A stretch of 64,000 nucleotides of DNA from IMG/VR virus record IMGVR_UViG_3300009103_001698, positions 17,937-81,936 of that record, one strand, 5' to 3'. The first letter of the stretch is position 1. Every line of letters starts with the position of its first letter. Below the pieces are notes generated by a model, which was not told the DNA's origin, searched no databases, and saw nothing but the letters and a program-made list of their open reading frames with translations. This document shows positions 31,310 through 40,137 of this stretch, in pieces. Source of the stretch: a virus. The position numbers were made by a program, and so were the translations under genes.

Positions 31310-32146
31310 ATGAGTACATTTATAATTGCAGAAATAGGAATTAATCACAATGGTGATATGGGAATTGTGAAGAAATTAATCGATGCTGCCGCCGATAGTG
31401 GCTGTGACGCGGTAAAATTTCAAAAAAGAACAATTGACGTGGTATACACAAAGAAAGATTTGGATCGTCCCCGGGAAAGCCCATGGGGAACAACTAACCG
31501 AGAACAAAAAAATGGGTTGGAATTTACCGCAAGTCAGTATGATGAAATTGATAGCTATTGTCGAGAAAGGGGAATTGAATGGTTTGCCTCTGCTTGGGAC
31601 TTAGAAAGTCAGGAGTTTTTGAAAAAATACGATCTAAAGTATAACAAAGTTGCTTCTGCTCTTCTTACCCACAAAGAACTTCTAAAAAGTATTGCTTCTG
31701 AACACAGATATACTTTTATATCAACCGGTATGAGTACGTTGCAACAAATTGAAGAAGCTGTAAAAATCTTCAAAGATGTGGGCTGTCCCTATGAATTGAT
31801 GCATTGTAACAGTACCTATCCGATGCCTCCCGAATATGCGAACCTTAATACTATGGCTACGCTTCGTGATAAGTTTAATTGCAAAGTCGGTTATAGTGGA
31901 CATGAATCAGGTATTATTATTAGCTGCGCAGCTGCTGCTTTGGGCGCCAGTTCTTTGGAAAGACATATAACGCTGGATAGAGCAATGTATGGTTCGGATC
32001 AAGCTGCATCTTTAGAAATTACTGGTCTTAAAAGGTTGGTTGATTATGTTCGAGAAATTCAAGTTGCCCTGGGTGACGGTGAAAAGAGAGTAACCGAAAC
32101 AGAAAAAGCTATAGCAAAGAAACTTAGAAGGGTTGACTCTCTATAA
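31310..32146 (+). CDS. neuB: NeuB-type nonulosonic acid synthase (no SAF domain)
   Basis: A 278-residue protein with the NeuB barrel signatures: FIIAEIGINHNGDMG at the start, DAVKFQKR, ASALLTHKELL (metal/substrate region), YELMHCNSTYPMPP, VGYSGHESG and LERHITLDRAMYGSDQAASL. NeuB enzymes condense phosphoenolpyruvate with an N-acetylated six-carbon sugar to give sialic, legionaminic or pseudaminic acid. Typical NeuB has about 345 residues because of a C-terminal SAF (antifreeze-like) domain that covers the neighbouring active site; that domain is absent. It lies three genes from the CMP-transferase homologue. Substrate not predictable. Confidence 0.88.
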   Translation: MSTFIIAEIGINHNGDMGIVKKLIDAAADSGCDAVKFQKRTIDVVYTKKDLDRPRESPWGTTNREQKNGLEFTASQYDEIDSYCRERGIEWFASAWDLESQEFLKKYDLKYNKVASALLTHKELLKSIASEHRYTFISTGMSTLQQIEEAVKIFKDVGCPYELMHCNSTYPMPPEYANLNTMATLRDKFNCKVGYSGHESGIIISCAAAALGASSLERHITLDRAMYGSDQAASLEITGLKRLVDYVREIQVALGDGEKRVTETEKAIAKKLRRVDSL

Positions 32147-32147
32147 A

Positions 32148-33116
32148 ATGAATGATATCATACTAGAACAAGTTGGTCTTTCTCATTATGATAGCATCGA
32201 CTTTTTCCCTAGGAAAATTAAGTTACGAAAAGGAAAGGAAACAATCCTTTGGGTACATCAACCATCTGGCCACGGGGTCTTAGATTCAGAAAATTGGCCA
32301 ACGGAAGCTTATTATGAAGAAGAATATCGAGAAGAATTTAGCGCCAACTCGGATGGAAGAAAAATAGAGACAGACAAACACTTTGAAATATTCAAAAAGA
32401 TAAATAAAAAACAATTTGAAGTTTTTTCTGGGTTAATAAACCCCGAAACAAAATTCTTAGAGATCGGACCATCTCACGGAGGAATCATAGAACATGTTTC
32501 GAAATCTAGTGTTAAGTGTTATCACGCAGTCGAACCAAACAAAGAAGATGCTTTTTATTTAAAGAAAAAATACCCAGAACTTAAAATTTATAATTCTCTC
32601 TTGGAGAAAATAGAACTTACAGAAGATTATTATGATACAGTGGTAAGTTTTGAAGTTTTGGAACATACTTTATCCCCGGTAAAATTTCTTAATATTTTAA
32701 ATCGTAGTATGAATAATAAAGCTAATCTTGTTCTGGAAGTTCCAAACCACGACGACGTTTTATTGAGTTGTTATAACGAAGACATTACATATAAAGATTT
32801 TTATTATCACAAGGCCCATATACATTACTTCACAAAAACATCCCTAAAAGAGATGTGTGAACAGTGTGGTTTTACCGGAAATGTCACAAGTTTTTTAATG
32901 TACCCATTCTTTAATCACGTATATTGGGTTCAAAATTCGGGTCCACAAGCAACAGCGGCGCTAGCCCTTTCCCTACCGAAGTCAACATCATTATCTACTA
33001 ACATACAAAAAAAGATAAATAATTTTTATCAAGATGTAGAAGAACAATATGAACAGCTAATAAATTCTAACGGTGTTGGTGATTGTTTAATTTTTAAGGG
33101 TATAAAAAATGGATAA
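32148..33116 (+). CDS. Class I SAM-dependent methyltransferase
   Basis: From ATG 32148 (a TTG at 32133 is less likely), 322 residues. The SAM-binding loop is FLEIGPSHGG, followed by YHAVEPNKED (acidic loop), YDTVVSFEVLEHTLSPVKFL and LVLEVPNHDD: the Methyltransf_23 layout found in sugar C- and O-methyltransferases. Extra N- and C-terminal parts flank the fold. It overlaps the NeuA gene by 8 nt. It probably methylates a sugar intermediate or the finished glycan. Confidence 0.8.
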   Translation: MNDIILEQVGLSHYDSIDFFPRKIKLRKGKETILWVHQPSGHGVLDSENWPTEAYYEEEYREEFSANSDGRKIETDKHFEIFKKINKKQFEVFSGLINPETKFLEIGPSHGGIIEHVSKSSVKCYHAVEPNKEDAFYLKKKYPELKIYNSLLEKIELTEDYYDTVVSFEVLEHTLSPVKFLNILNRSMNNKANLVLEVPNHDDVLLSCYNEDITYKDFYYHKAHIHYFTKTSLKEMCEQCGFTGNVTSFLMYPFFNHVYWVQNSGPQATAALALSLPKSTSLSTNIQKKINNFYQDVEEQYEQLINSNGVGDCLIFKGIKNG

Positions 33117-33834
33117 AATTACTGCCATCATTCCGGCTAGAGGTGGTAGTAAAGGAGTACCAGGAAAGAATATAAAAACACTAAATGGGTTTCCATTAAT
33201 AGCTTATTCTATTATCGCATGCAAAAAATGTGAAGCAATAAACAGAGTGATTGTTTCTACCGACAGTAAAGAAATAGCAGCAATTGCGGAACAGTATGGT
33301 GCAGAGGTACCATTTCTTAGACCGTCAGAATATGCTCAAGACAATTCTAAAGATTATGATGTTATAAAGCACTTTTTTGAACAGGTAAGTGTTAATGAAG
33401 TAGCCTATTTGAGACCAACGACACCTCTTAGAGAACCTAAAAAGATGACAGAGTATGTAAAATTCTTTCTTGAGAACCGGGAAAAGATGTCTGGGCTTAG
33501 GTCGATGCATGAACTGCCAGAACCACCATACAAGGTGTTTAAAATAGAAGATGGGTATTGTAGAGGGTTTTTTAAAGATTATAAAGGAATTAAGGATTAT
33601 ACAAACCTACCAAGACAAACCTTCCCAAAGGGTTACCAACCAAATGGTTATTTGGATATTTCTAAAAGAGAACAAGTAGAAACTAGCGATAGTGCTTTTG
33701 GTGTAGAAATAATGCCAGTTATAACCGATCACGTAACAGAGATTGATATGGAATATGAATTTAAATTATTGGAATTTCAAATTTCATTAGGAAACAATGT
33801 TTTATTAGAGGAACTAAAGAGGGAATTTAAATGA
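33109..33834 (+). CDS. neuA: CMP-nonulosonic acid cytidylyltransferase (NeuA-like)
   Basis: A 241-residue protein with the CMP-sialic acid synthetase signature IIPARGGSKGVPGKNIK (residues 7-23), IVSTDSKEIAAIAEQYG, AYLRPTTPLREP and RQTFPKGYQPNGYLDI. NeuA activates a nonulosonic acid with CTP, giving the CMP-sugar used by sialyltransferases. Length matches the bacterial single-domain form. With NeuB two genes upstream, it supports synthesis and activation of an acidic nine-carbon sugar. It overlaps the next gene by ATGA. Confidence 0.9.
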   Translation: MDKITAIIPARGGSKGVPGKNIKTLNGFPLIAYSIIACKKCEAINRVIVSTDSKEIAAIAEQYGAEVPFLRPSEYAQDNSKDYDVIKHFFEQVSVNEVAYLRPTTPLREPKKMTEYVKFFLENREKMSGLRSMHELPEPPYKVFKIEDGYCRGFFKDYKGIKDYTNLPRQTFPKGYQPNGYLDISKREQVETSDSAFGVEIMPVITDHVTEIDMEYEFKLLEFQISLGNNVLLEELKREFK

Positions 33835-35087
33835 TAAATACGGAACACAGAACAATATATGATGATTTTCAACTAGATGAAGATTTAACACAAATACATC
33901 CCAGTAAGTATGAATCAAACAATTTGAGATCACAGCTACCAATTGAGTGGCATAGAGCAAAAGATTTTAATGTATATGATGAACGAGGAAATAAGTGGAT
34001 TGATTTAACAGCGGGTATTTTTGCGACAAACACAGGTCACTCAAATCCTGTAATAAATGATGCAATCAAAAAACAATTGGACTCAGATTTGTCATTTTCT
34101 TTTCTGTATCCAACAAAGATAAGAAGAGAGTTCGCCAAAACGCTGCTGGATGCCTCTCCCGATCACTTTGAGAAGGTGGCAATTTTAAATACTGGTAGTG
34201 AAGCAACGGACATTGCGTATAAGGCAATTAAGAGATGGGCTCGAAAAAATAATAAAAAATACATTATCTGTTATGAGCGTAGCTACCATGGTAGGGTTCT
34301 TAGTTCTGATTTAATCTGTGGTGACGCAGAGAGTAGTGAATGGTCAAATGTTGTTGATGACGACGTTTTCTTTATTAAATTCCCATACAAAGAGGACGAT
34401 CAATTTGATCCAAGTATTCTTCCGCCGGCTGATCAAATTGCTGCATTCTTTTTAGAGACGTACCAAGGCTGGGGAGCTTGGATGTATCCAAAACAATATA
34501 TTGATGATCTGTATGCCTTCACCAAAGAGAACAACATTCTAACTTGCTTCGATGAAATCCAGGCGGGATTGTATAGAATGGGGGCAATGTACGGTTACAT
34601 GACCTATGGTGAACAAATCAAGCCAGACATTATTTGTCTAGCAAAGGCGTTGTCTTCGCCCCTTCCTCTGTCCGTGGTGATGAGTACTAAAGAAATTTTA
34701 GATGATACTCCAAAGATCGGCGGAACTCATGCCGGCAATCCACTTTGTTGTGCGGCATCAATTGCAAACATTAAATTCTTAACTGATGACGACTTTCAAA
34801 AAGAGTTGAAAGTAAAGTATGAAATTTTTGAAACGCGGTTAAAAGATTTAGAAAGGTATAGTATAATTGAGACCATTAATGTTAGGGGTATGGTAGCGGG
34901 ACTTATTTTTAACGAGGTACCTGATGCTACCAAAACAGTGTTGGAGTGTATCAAAAGAGGAGTAATGCCGGTAAATACTTGGTCCACGTCTATTAAAATT
35001 GGTCCACCACTGACAATAAGCATCTCTGCTTTAAATGAAGCGATTGATGTAATAGAAAGTATTATTAGCGAAATAAACAACAATTAG
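33831..35087 (+). CDS. Class III PLP-dependent aminotransferase
   Basis: A 418-residue protein of the glutamate-1-semialdehyde/ornithine aminotransferase type. It shows LTAGIFATNTGHSNP, LNTGSEATDIAYKAIK (PLP phosphate-binding), SYHGR, CFDEIQAGLYRMG (the PLP-ring Asp) and CLAKALSSPLPLS with Lys272 as the likely Schiff-base residue. Most nucleotide-sugar aminotransferases are DegT-type, so the class III fold is unusual here; it may amine a keto sugar or a small precursor. It lies directly after NeuA. Confidence 0.88.
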   Translation: MINTEHRTIYDDFQLDEDLTQIHPSKYESNNLRSQLPIEWHRAKDFNVYDERGNKWIDLTAGIFATNTGHSNPVINDAIKKQLDSDLSFSFLYPTKIRREFAKTLLDASPDHFEKVAILNTGSEATDIAYKAIKRWARKNNKKYIICYERSYHGRVLSSDLICGDAESSEWSNVVDDDVFFIKFPYKEDDQFDPSILPPADQIAAFFLETYQGWGAWMYPKQYIDDLYAFTKENNILTCFDEIQAGLYRMGAMYGYMTYGEQIKPDIICLAKALSSPLPLSVVMSTKEILDDTPKIGGTHAGNPLCCAASIANIKFLTDDDFQKELKVKYEIFETRLKDLERYSIIETINVRGMVAGLIFNEVPDATKTVLECIKRGVMPVNTWSTSIKIGPPLTISISALNEAIDVIESIISEINNN

Positions 35088-35096
35088 GAGGATACT

Positions 35097-35534
35097 ATGG
35101 CTGCAAACATTAGGCACATAGGGCTTACTGTAAGCAATTTAGATGAAGCTTTAAAGTTTTATGTTGATGTATTGGGTTTTGAGATTTATAAAACAGCGGA
35201 AGAGGGAGGAAAATGTTTAGACAACTTTTCTTCTCTTGCAGATGTGAATGTAACGACAGTAAAAATGTCAGATAAAAATAATAATGTATTGGAACTTTTG
35301 CATTATAAATCACACCCGGAAAAGCCATATAATAATAGAGAGCGTAGAATAAGTGAGATAGGGTGTTCTCATTTTGCTTTAACGGTAGATGATTTGGATA
35401 ATTTATACGAAACACTAGTTAATCGCGGAATAAAATTTAATTACCCAGTTCAAATATCTCCCGATGGTAATGTTAAAGTTGCTTTTTGTAGAGACCCAGA
35501 TGGTACTCTTATTGAAATGGTTGAGGAACTATAA
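35097..35534 (+). CDS. VOC/glyoxalase-fold protein
   Basis: A 145-residue protein with a strong AGGAGG and two beta-alpha-beta-beta-beta modules: IRHIGLTVSNLDEALKFYVD at the start and CSHFALTVDDLDNLYETLVN in the middle, with FCRDPDGTLIEMVEE at the end. The metal-ligand positions (His in RHIGL, Glu in VLELLHY, His in SHFAL, Glu in IEMVE) appear complete, as in glyoxalase I and methylmalonyl-CoA epimerases. An isomerase or epimerase role for a sugar-route intermediate is plausible. Confidence 0.8.
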   Translation: MAANIRHIGLTVSNLDEALKFYVDVLGFEIYKTAEEGGKCLDNFSSLADVNVTTVKMSDKNNNVLELLHYKSHPEKPYNNRERRISEIGCSHFALTVDDLDNLYETLVNRGIKFNYPVQISPDGNVKVAFCRDPDGTLIEMVEEL

Positions 35535-36298
35535 TGACATATGTTGAAGAGATGTTCTCTTTGAAGAATAAAAAAGCTATAGTAACCGGCGCCAAAAGAG
35601 GCATAGGAAATGCTATAGCCACAGCACTTTATAAAGCCGGCGCTGAAGTTCTTGCCGTCGACAAATTGGAAATCTTAGATGAACCCTTTGACAGTTATAA
35701 ATGTAATGTTAAAAGCAAAGAAGATATATACGAACTAATCAAATATTGTAAAGATAAATTTGACACAATTGATATTCTAGTTAATAATGCTGGTGTTGGG
35801 TTTGGTCATAGTTTTTTAGATTATCCGCTTGAGGATTGGGATACAACTTACAAGGTGAATTTACTGGCTCCTTTTCTTCTCACACAAGGTTTGGCACCAC
35901 TCTTAATAAAAAATAAAAAAGGATCTATTATAAACATAACAAGCCTAAACGCAGAGATGGCATTTCCAGATAACCCTGCTTATCCGGCTACCAAAGGTGG
36001 ACTTAAAATGTTAACAAAATCTTTTGCTTATGAACTTGGAAAACACAACATTCGAGTTAATAACATTGGCCCCGGGTATTTTAAGACAGAATTTCATAAA
36101 CAAGATGGTCGCTTACAAAAGCTTAATTGGGAGGACTCCACGGTACTAAGCGAGAGATCTGCTAAAACGTTATTGGGGCGCTGGGGTGAGCCAAAAGATA
36201 TTGCTGGTCTAGCTGTGTTCTTATGTTCAAATTGTTCAGATTACATTACCGGACAGGACATTTATGTTGATGGCGGTTGGCTGACCAAAGGTCTATAA
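35534..36298 (+). CDS. Short-chain dehydrogenase/reductase
   Basis: A 254-residue classical SDR: TGAKRGIGNAIA (NAD(P) loop), DILVNNAGVG, Ser137 in ITSLNAEM, Tyr150 and Lys154 in AYPATKGG, and a typical end GQDIYVDGGWLTKG. It reduces or oxidises a hydroxyl or keto group with NAD(P)H. It resembles gluconate-5-dehydrogenase- or FabG-like enzymes. In this cluster it likely acts on a keto sugar. Overlaps the previous gene by one base. Confidence 0.9.
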   Translation: MTYVEEMFSLKNKKAIVTGAKRGIGNAIATALYKAGAEVLAVDKLEILDEPFDSYKCNVKSKEDIYELIKYCKDKFDTIDILVNNAGVGFGHSFLDYPLEDWDTTYKVNLLAPFLLTQGLAPLLIKNKKGSIINITSLNAEMAFPDNPAYPATKGGLKMLTKSFAYELGKHNIRVNNIGPGYFKTEFHKQDGRLQKLNWEDSTVLSERSAKTLLGRWGEPKDIAGLAVFLCSNCSDYITGQDIYVDGGWLTKGL

Positions 36299-36300
36299 AC

Positions 36301-36906
36301 ATGTACAACAAAAAACCCGAAAGATATGATTGGATTCAATGGTTAATAGAAAATAATAATTATAAGAAGTTTTTAGAAATTGGTTGCCATGAAGGAAAAA
36401 CTTTTAGAAGAATAACCTGTGATGTAAAGCATTCAGTCGACCCTGCTACAAGAACTCGCCACGGGCGCAAGCCAATTCCGGCAACTCATAGAATGACATC
36501 AGATGAATTTTTCAAAAATTTGGGTTCTAAGGATAAATATGATATTATTTTTATTGATGGATTACACACAGAAGAGCAGGCCACAAAAGACACTGAAAAT
36601 GCATTAAAACATTTAACCCCGAAAGGAATCATTCTTTTTCATGATGTCGATCCCCCTGATAAAAGAAGTTGCAATTCAGATACGTGTTGGAGATCGTTTG
36701 TCAAATTAAGGACAAGAAAGGATTTAGATACATGTGTGTACCCCTTCAGGGAAATAACAGAATCTGTTGGATTTTTAAAAGTACGTAAAAATTCTAATTT
36801 GCTTACTGCGAAATTGAAAAGTTTAGAATGGAAAGATTTGAAGAAAAATAGAGAAAAATGGTTAAACTTTAAACAAGAAGATGAAATAAAAAAATGGTCG
36901 GAATGA
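36301..36906 (+). CDS. Class I methyltransferase (Methyltransf_24-like)
   Basis: A 201-residue protein from ATG 36301; a TTG at 36277 within the previous gene is less likely. KFLEIGCHEGKTF is the SAM-binding loop, and YDIIFIDGLHTEEQATKDTE is characteristic of the Methyltransf_24 family of O-methyltransferases found in surface-glycan clusters; GIILFHDVDPPDKRSC follows. The C-terminal part is basic and helical. Probably O-methylates a sugar. Confidence 0.8.
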   Translation: MYNKKPERYDWIQWLIENNNYKKFLEIGCHEGKTFRRITCDVKHSVDPATRTRHGRKPIPATHRMTSDEFFKNLGSKDKYDIIFIDGLHTEEQATKDTENALKHLTPKGIILFHDVDPPDKRSCNSDTCWRSFVKLRTRKDLDTCVYPFREITESVGFLKVRKNSNLLTAKLKSLEWKDLKKNREKWLNFKQEDEIKKWSE

Positions 36907-37244
36907 AACACGTCGAAAAAGGATGGGGATACGAGAAATGGATCGTTAATTGCGAAAAATACTGTGGTAAACTCTTATTTTTTAACAAAGATAAGCGATG
37001 CTCTTGGCACTATCACAAAATAAAAGACGAAGTGTTTTATCTACAATCAGGACTAATGAAAGTTTATTATTCAGAGGATGATGACTTAGAAAATGCTAAG
37101 GAACTGATCTTAACTCCTGGTCAAAACTTTCATGTTTATGTTGGCTTACGCCATCAAATGATTGCTTTAGAGGACAGTGAGCTTTTTGAGTTTTCAACTC
37201 AACATTTTGACAGCGACAGCTATAGGATAGTGAAGGGAGATTAA
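36903..37244 (+). CDS. Cupin-fold sugar isomerase-like protein
   Basis: A 113-residue single cupin from ATG 36903 (ATGA overlap with the previous stop); ATG 36894 is also possible. Motif 1 is CSWHYHKIKDEVFYLQSG (metal His/Glu ligands) and motif 2 is PGQNFHVYVGLRHQMIAL. It resembles mannose-6-phosphate isomerase/WxcM-like cupins in surface-sugar loci. It may isomerise a nucleotide sugar or bind one. Confidence 0.75.
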   Translation: MKHVEKGWGYEKWIVNCEKYCGKLLFFNKDKRCSWHYHKIKDEVFYLQSGLMKVYYSEDDDLENAKELILTPGQNFHVYVGLRHQMIALEDSELFEFSTQHFDSDSYRIVKGD

Positions 37245-38377
37245 TGAAAGAATCTTATGATGTAGTAATGTATTTTTATTGGGCACACCCACACATTGTC
37301 CATAAATACTTATCTTTACATAATAAGCTATTAGAAAATAATTGTTCTGTCATGACCATTTTAGGTAAAGGTGAATTTGGTATTGATGAAGAACACTTTC
37401 TTCACTTTGACGAAAAGTACCGCAAAGATGTTTACTTGCAGAGTATGGAAGATGCACTAGAGACACTACAAAAAGTGGATTATAAGGTGGCTGTGTTGAG
37501 TTCTAACGGCAGAAAAGGCTTTGTTAATGAAGATGGACATGAACCACCACCTTTGGGCGCTAGGGCGCCAAACATCGGCAAAGATGTTAAGATAGCAAAA
37601 GACAAGGGCGCGAAAACAATACAGATTAGTGAAATGATAACAGACTTTTATTATGCCGGCGCAGACATAGCTAGTTTAGTTAGCCCGCACATGAGAGAAT
37701 TACACATAAATTCAAAACACTATAGTTTGTATCATAGGTATCAGTGGCGCCCATTTAACGCAAATCCAGAACCTGAATACATATATTCGAATTGTTTGTT
37801 GTGGGACAATACAGACGATTGTCTTCCTCCGATGCCAAAAGAAGAATTTTGTGAGAAGTATGATCTAGATCCTAATAAGGAAATCTTTGTATGGCTGCCC
37901 ACAATGCCACAGTCGATGTCGCAAGAGGCTTATAAAAAAGTATGTCAATTGGATAATGTTATTATTAAGCTTCACCCTAATGAATATCGAAGGCTGGCAG
38001 CGAATAGGCACGACCATAAGTGGTCTTATGAAATTTGTGGAATTGAAAACCCTAGAATTTTAGACCCAATTGATACACACTGGTGTTATAAATATGCTGC
38101 CTGTGTTATAGGCTGTAAGACCAGCGCTAGCATTGAAATGCCGCTATACAATACTCCATTTTTATACGTTGGCAGCCGAGGCTTTACTTGGAGTAATTTA
38201 TTTCATAAATTTGGCCACCGGTGCGATATATCGGAGTTAGACGAATTTATCAGACAAAAGAAATATAATAATAAAATTTCAGAAATAGAAGATTATTACT
38301 ATAAAAGGATTTTGATGGATCCAGATAAATCATCAGCAGAACTATTAACAGAACAAATAACAGGATTTATAAAATGA
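37244..38377 (+). CDS. Surface-carbohydrate transferase-like protein
   Basis: A 377-residue protein with a two-lobed GT-B-like outline. The C-terminal half shows EIFVWLPTMPQSMSQEAYKK, IIKLHPNEYRR and CVIGCKTSASIEMPLYNTPF, similar to CDP-glycerol glycerophosphotransferase and 'surface carbohydrate biosynthesis' proteins (KxHP-x and TS-x-x-E motifs). It probably transfers a sugar or polyol phosphate onto the glycan. The N-terminal half is less clear. Confidence 0.65.
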   Translation: MKESYDVVMYFYWAHPHIVHKYLSLHNKLLENNCSVMTILGKGEFGIDEEHFLHFDEKYRKDVYLQSMEDALETLQKVDYKVAVLSSNGRKGFVNEDGHEPPPLGARAPNIGKDVKIAKDKGAKTIQISEMITDFYYAGADIASLVSPHMRELHINSKHYSLYHRYQWRPFNANPEPEYIYSNCLLWDNTDDCLPPMPKEEFCEKYDLDPNKEIFVWLPTMPQSMSQEAYKKVCQLDNVIIKLHPNEYRRLAANRHDHKWSYEICGIENPRILDPIDTHWCYKYAACVIGCKTSASIEMPLYNTPFLYVGSRGFTWSNLFHKFGHRCDISELDEFIRQKKYNNKISEIEDYYYKRILMDPDKSSAELLTEQITGFIK

Positions 38378-38691
38378 TTATTTATGTAGACATCGATGAA
38401 ACGATTTGTGTAACGCCTAAAAACAGAAATTATGCAGCCGCAAAGCCAATCAAAGAAAACATTAAAAAAATTAATGAATTGTATGATAATGGTGATACAA
38501 TAGTTTATTGGACTGCCAGGGGATCCGGCAGTGGCAAAAATTGGCTTGCCGTAACAAAAAATCAATTGAACAGTTGGGGTGTTAAATATCACGATTGTAA
38601 AGTTGGTAAACCAATGTACGACTTATTTATTTGTGACAAGGCAATCAACTCACTAACATACTTCAAGGAGAAACAAAATGAAACTAAGTAA
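38374..38691 (+). CDS. Small HAD-family phosphatase
   Basis: A 105-residue HAD core without a cap domain: YVDIDETI with Asp6 and Asp8 (nucleophile and acid/base), TIVYWTARGS (motif II region) and LFICDKAIN (motif IV Asp). This resembles small phosphatases in capsule and LPS loci. It likely dephosphorylates a sugar phosphate. Last gene of the glycan cluster. Confidence 0.8.
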   Translation: MIIYVDIDETICVTPKNRNYAAAKPIKENIKKINELYDNGDTIVYWTARGSGSGKNWLAVTKNQLNSWGVKYHDCKVGKPMYDLFICDKAINSLTYFKEKQNETK

Positions 38692-38869
38692 CCAAGCACT
38701 AGGAGCACTAATGATGACACTACAAAAGTGTCTTCTAGAACAAACTGACATTACACAAAGTCTAAGAGATTTTGATTTTGTCAACACAGATGAAGGACTT
38801 TGGATTAAAAATCCGCCTATCGTCAAATTCAGTCGTAACGAAGAAGGTCTGGCTGAAGAGGAGGAATAA
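38678..38869 (+). CDS. Small conserved-type phage protein
   Basis: A 63-residue protein with a good ribosome-binding site (AAGGAG). The start (MKLSNQALGALMMTLQKCLL) and the later IVKFSRNEEG recall small proteins encoded near late regulatory genes in T4-like cyanophages and large myoviruses. Acidic C-terminus. No known function. It overlaps the HAD gene end and touches the zinc-ribbon gene. Confidence 0.65.
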   Translation: MKLSNQALGALMMTLQKCLLEQTDITQSLRDFDFVNTDEGLWIKNPPIVKFSRNEEGLAEEEE

Positions 38870-39132
38870 TGCCTCTTTACGTTTATAAATGTGGAGCTTG
38901 TGGCGGAGAATTCCCCATTATGCACTCTATGAGAGTTAATGTAAATGTTTGCTCTTTATGTAAAGCTAGTGATAATCTCAGTCGAATACCTCAAACAGTT
39001 AGTTTTGGTAAACAAGAAACTACCGATGATGGTAAAAAGACAGGTGAAGTCGTTAAAGAGCATATAGAGCAAACACAAAAAGAAGTCAAAGAAGAAAAAG
39101 AGAAACTTAAATCTGAGGATTATAAACCATGA
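38869..39132 (+). CDS. FmdB-like zinc-ribbon protein
   Basis: An 87-residue protein with a CxxC…CxxC ribbon: YVYKCGACGGEFPI and VCSLCKASDNL, as in the FmdB family of putative regulatory proteins. The second half is a charged helix (EHIEQTQKEVKEEKEKLKSE). FmdB-like ribbons occur in phages and are often near late transcription genes. It starts on TAATG overlapping the previous stop, just upstream of the sigma gene block. Confidence 0.75.
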   Translation: MPLYVYKCGACGGEFPIMHSMRVNVNVCSLCKASDNLSRIPQTVSFGKQETTDDGKKTGEVVKEHIEQTQKEVKEEKEKLKSEDYKP

Positions 39133-39446
39133 CGGTATTAATAGTCATAGCAGTGGTGATTATAATCTTATTTGTGAGTTTATCACTCACTCTAAACGTT
39201 TTGTTTCTTCGAAGGTTATTGGGGGTCTCGGACAATATGGACGAACTTCTCGAAGTACTAACGAGTTATACAAATCATTTAGAAGATGTTTATGGAATGG
39301 AAACATTTTATGGTGACAGCACTTTAAATGATCTATTACAACATTCAAAAGAAGTCGTGGATGACGTAAAATCATTTAACGATACATACGGAGGACGTCC
39401 TGGTGACAGCAGTGAAACCGAAACGCAAACGTCGCAAAAGGACTAA
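39129..39446 (+). CDS. Membrane-anchored hypothetical protein
   Basis: A 105-residue protein with an N-terminal transmembrane helix (residues 3-27, VLIVIAVVIIILFVSLSLTL) and a helical, acidic soluble domain (LLEVLTSYTNHLEDVYGME) that may face the cytoplasm or periplasm. No family recognised. It overlaps the sigma gene start by 44 nt. Confidence 0.65.
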   Translation: MTVLIVIAVVIIILFVSLSLTLNVLFLRRLLGVSDNMDELLEVLTSYTNHLEDVYGMETFYGDSTLNDLLQHSKEVVDDVKSFNDTYGGRPGDSSETETQTSQKD

Positions 39447-40122
39447 AAATTATTATTTTACCCACATTCACGAGGAAGCGATAGTTGCGTATACTAAAAC
39501 AGAAGATAACACAGTAAGAACAAAACTTTATGTAGAACTAATCCAACCAGCTTTTAGCGAGATGGTTGATAAGATTACTTATACTTATAAATTTACAACC
39601 TTACCAAATATTGATTCATTACGAGAAGAGTGCAAGATCTGGCTTACAACGATCTTGGGCAAATACGATCCAAATAAAGGATCCAAAGCATTCTCTTATT
39701 TCAGTGTGATTACAAAGAACTGGTTCATTCACAAAGTGAAAAAGAATGGACAGAAGCGTCGTAGGGAGATTCACCTTGACGACGTTGCCAAAATAGTTGA
39801 GCAACAATACATCTCAACTAAACACGAATATGAACATAAGCGTGAGAAGGAAGAGTTTTGGAGCTTCTTGCTAGACCAATTAGCCGATTGGCAAGTAATA
39901 GAAGAAGAAAACAATCTGCTATCAAATGAAGTCAGGGTGATCAAAGCAATCCGCGAACTTCTCTCAGATCCCAAAGAGGTGGAGATCCTTAATAAAAAAG
40001 CAATCTACCTCTATCTCAGAGAGATTACTGGTCTCAATACAAAGCAGATTGCAAACTGTCTTAAAAAATTTAGAGTCAGATACGCTGTGTTCAAAAAGGA
40101 TTGGAACAAAGGTTTGCTTTAA
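39403..40122 (+). CDS. gp55-like late-transcription sigma factor
   Basis: A 239-residue protein with a GTG start and GGAGG (39391-39395). The basic N-terminus is followed by a region 2-like segment, ILGKYDPNKGSKAFSYFSVI and TKNWFIHKVKKNG, the hallmark of gp55-type sigma factors of T4-like phages ('F-x-P-x-KGSKAFSYF'). gp55 directs host RNA polymerase to late promoters of the form TATAAATA and works with gp33 and the sliding clamp. Here it lies just upstream of the baseplate genes, and its promoter may be the CTATTTATA element seen in this window. Confidence 0.85.
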   Translation: MTAVKPKRKRRKRTKNYYFTHIHEEAIVAYTKTEDNTVRTKLYVELIQPAFSEMVDKITYTYKFTTLPNIDSLREECKIWLTTILGKYDPNKGSKAFSYFSVITKNWFIHKVKKNGQKRRREIHLDDVAKIVEQQYISTKHEYEHKREKEEFWSFLLDQLADWQVIEEENNLLSNEVRVIKAIRELLSDPKEVEILNKKAIYLYLREITGLNTKQIANCLKKFRVRYAVFKKDWNKGLL

Positions 40123-40137
40123 TTTTTGTTTAGAAAT

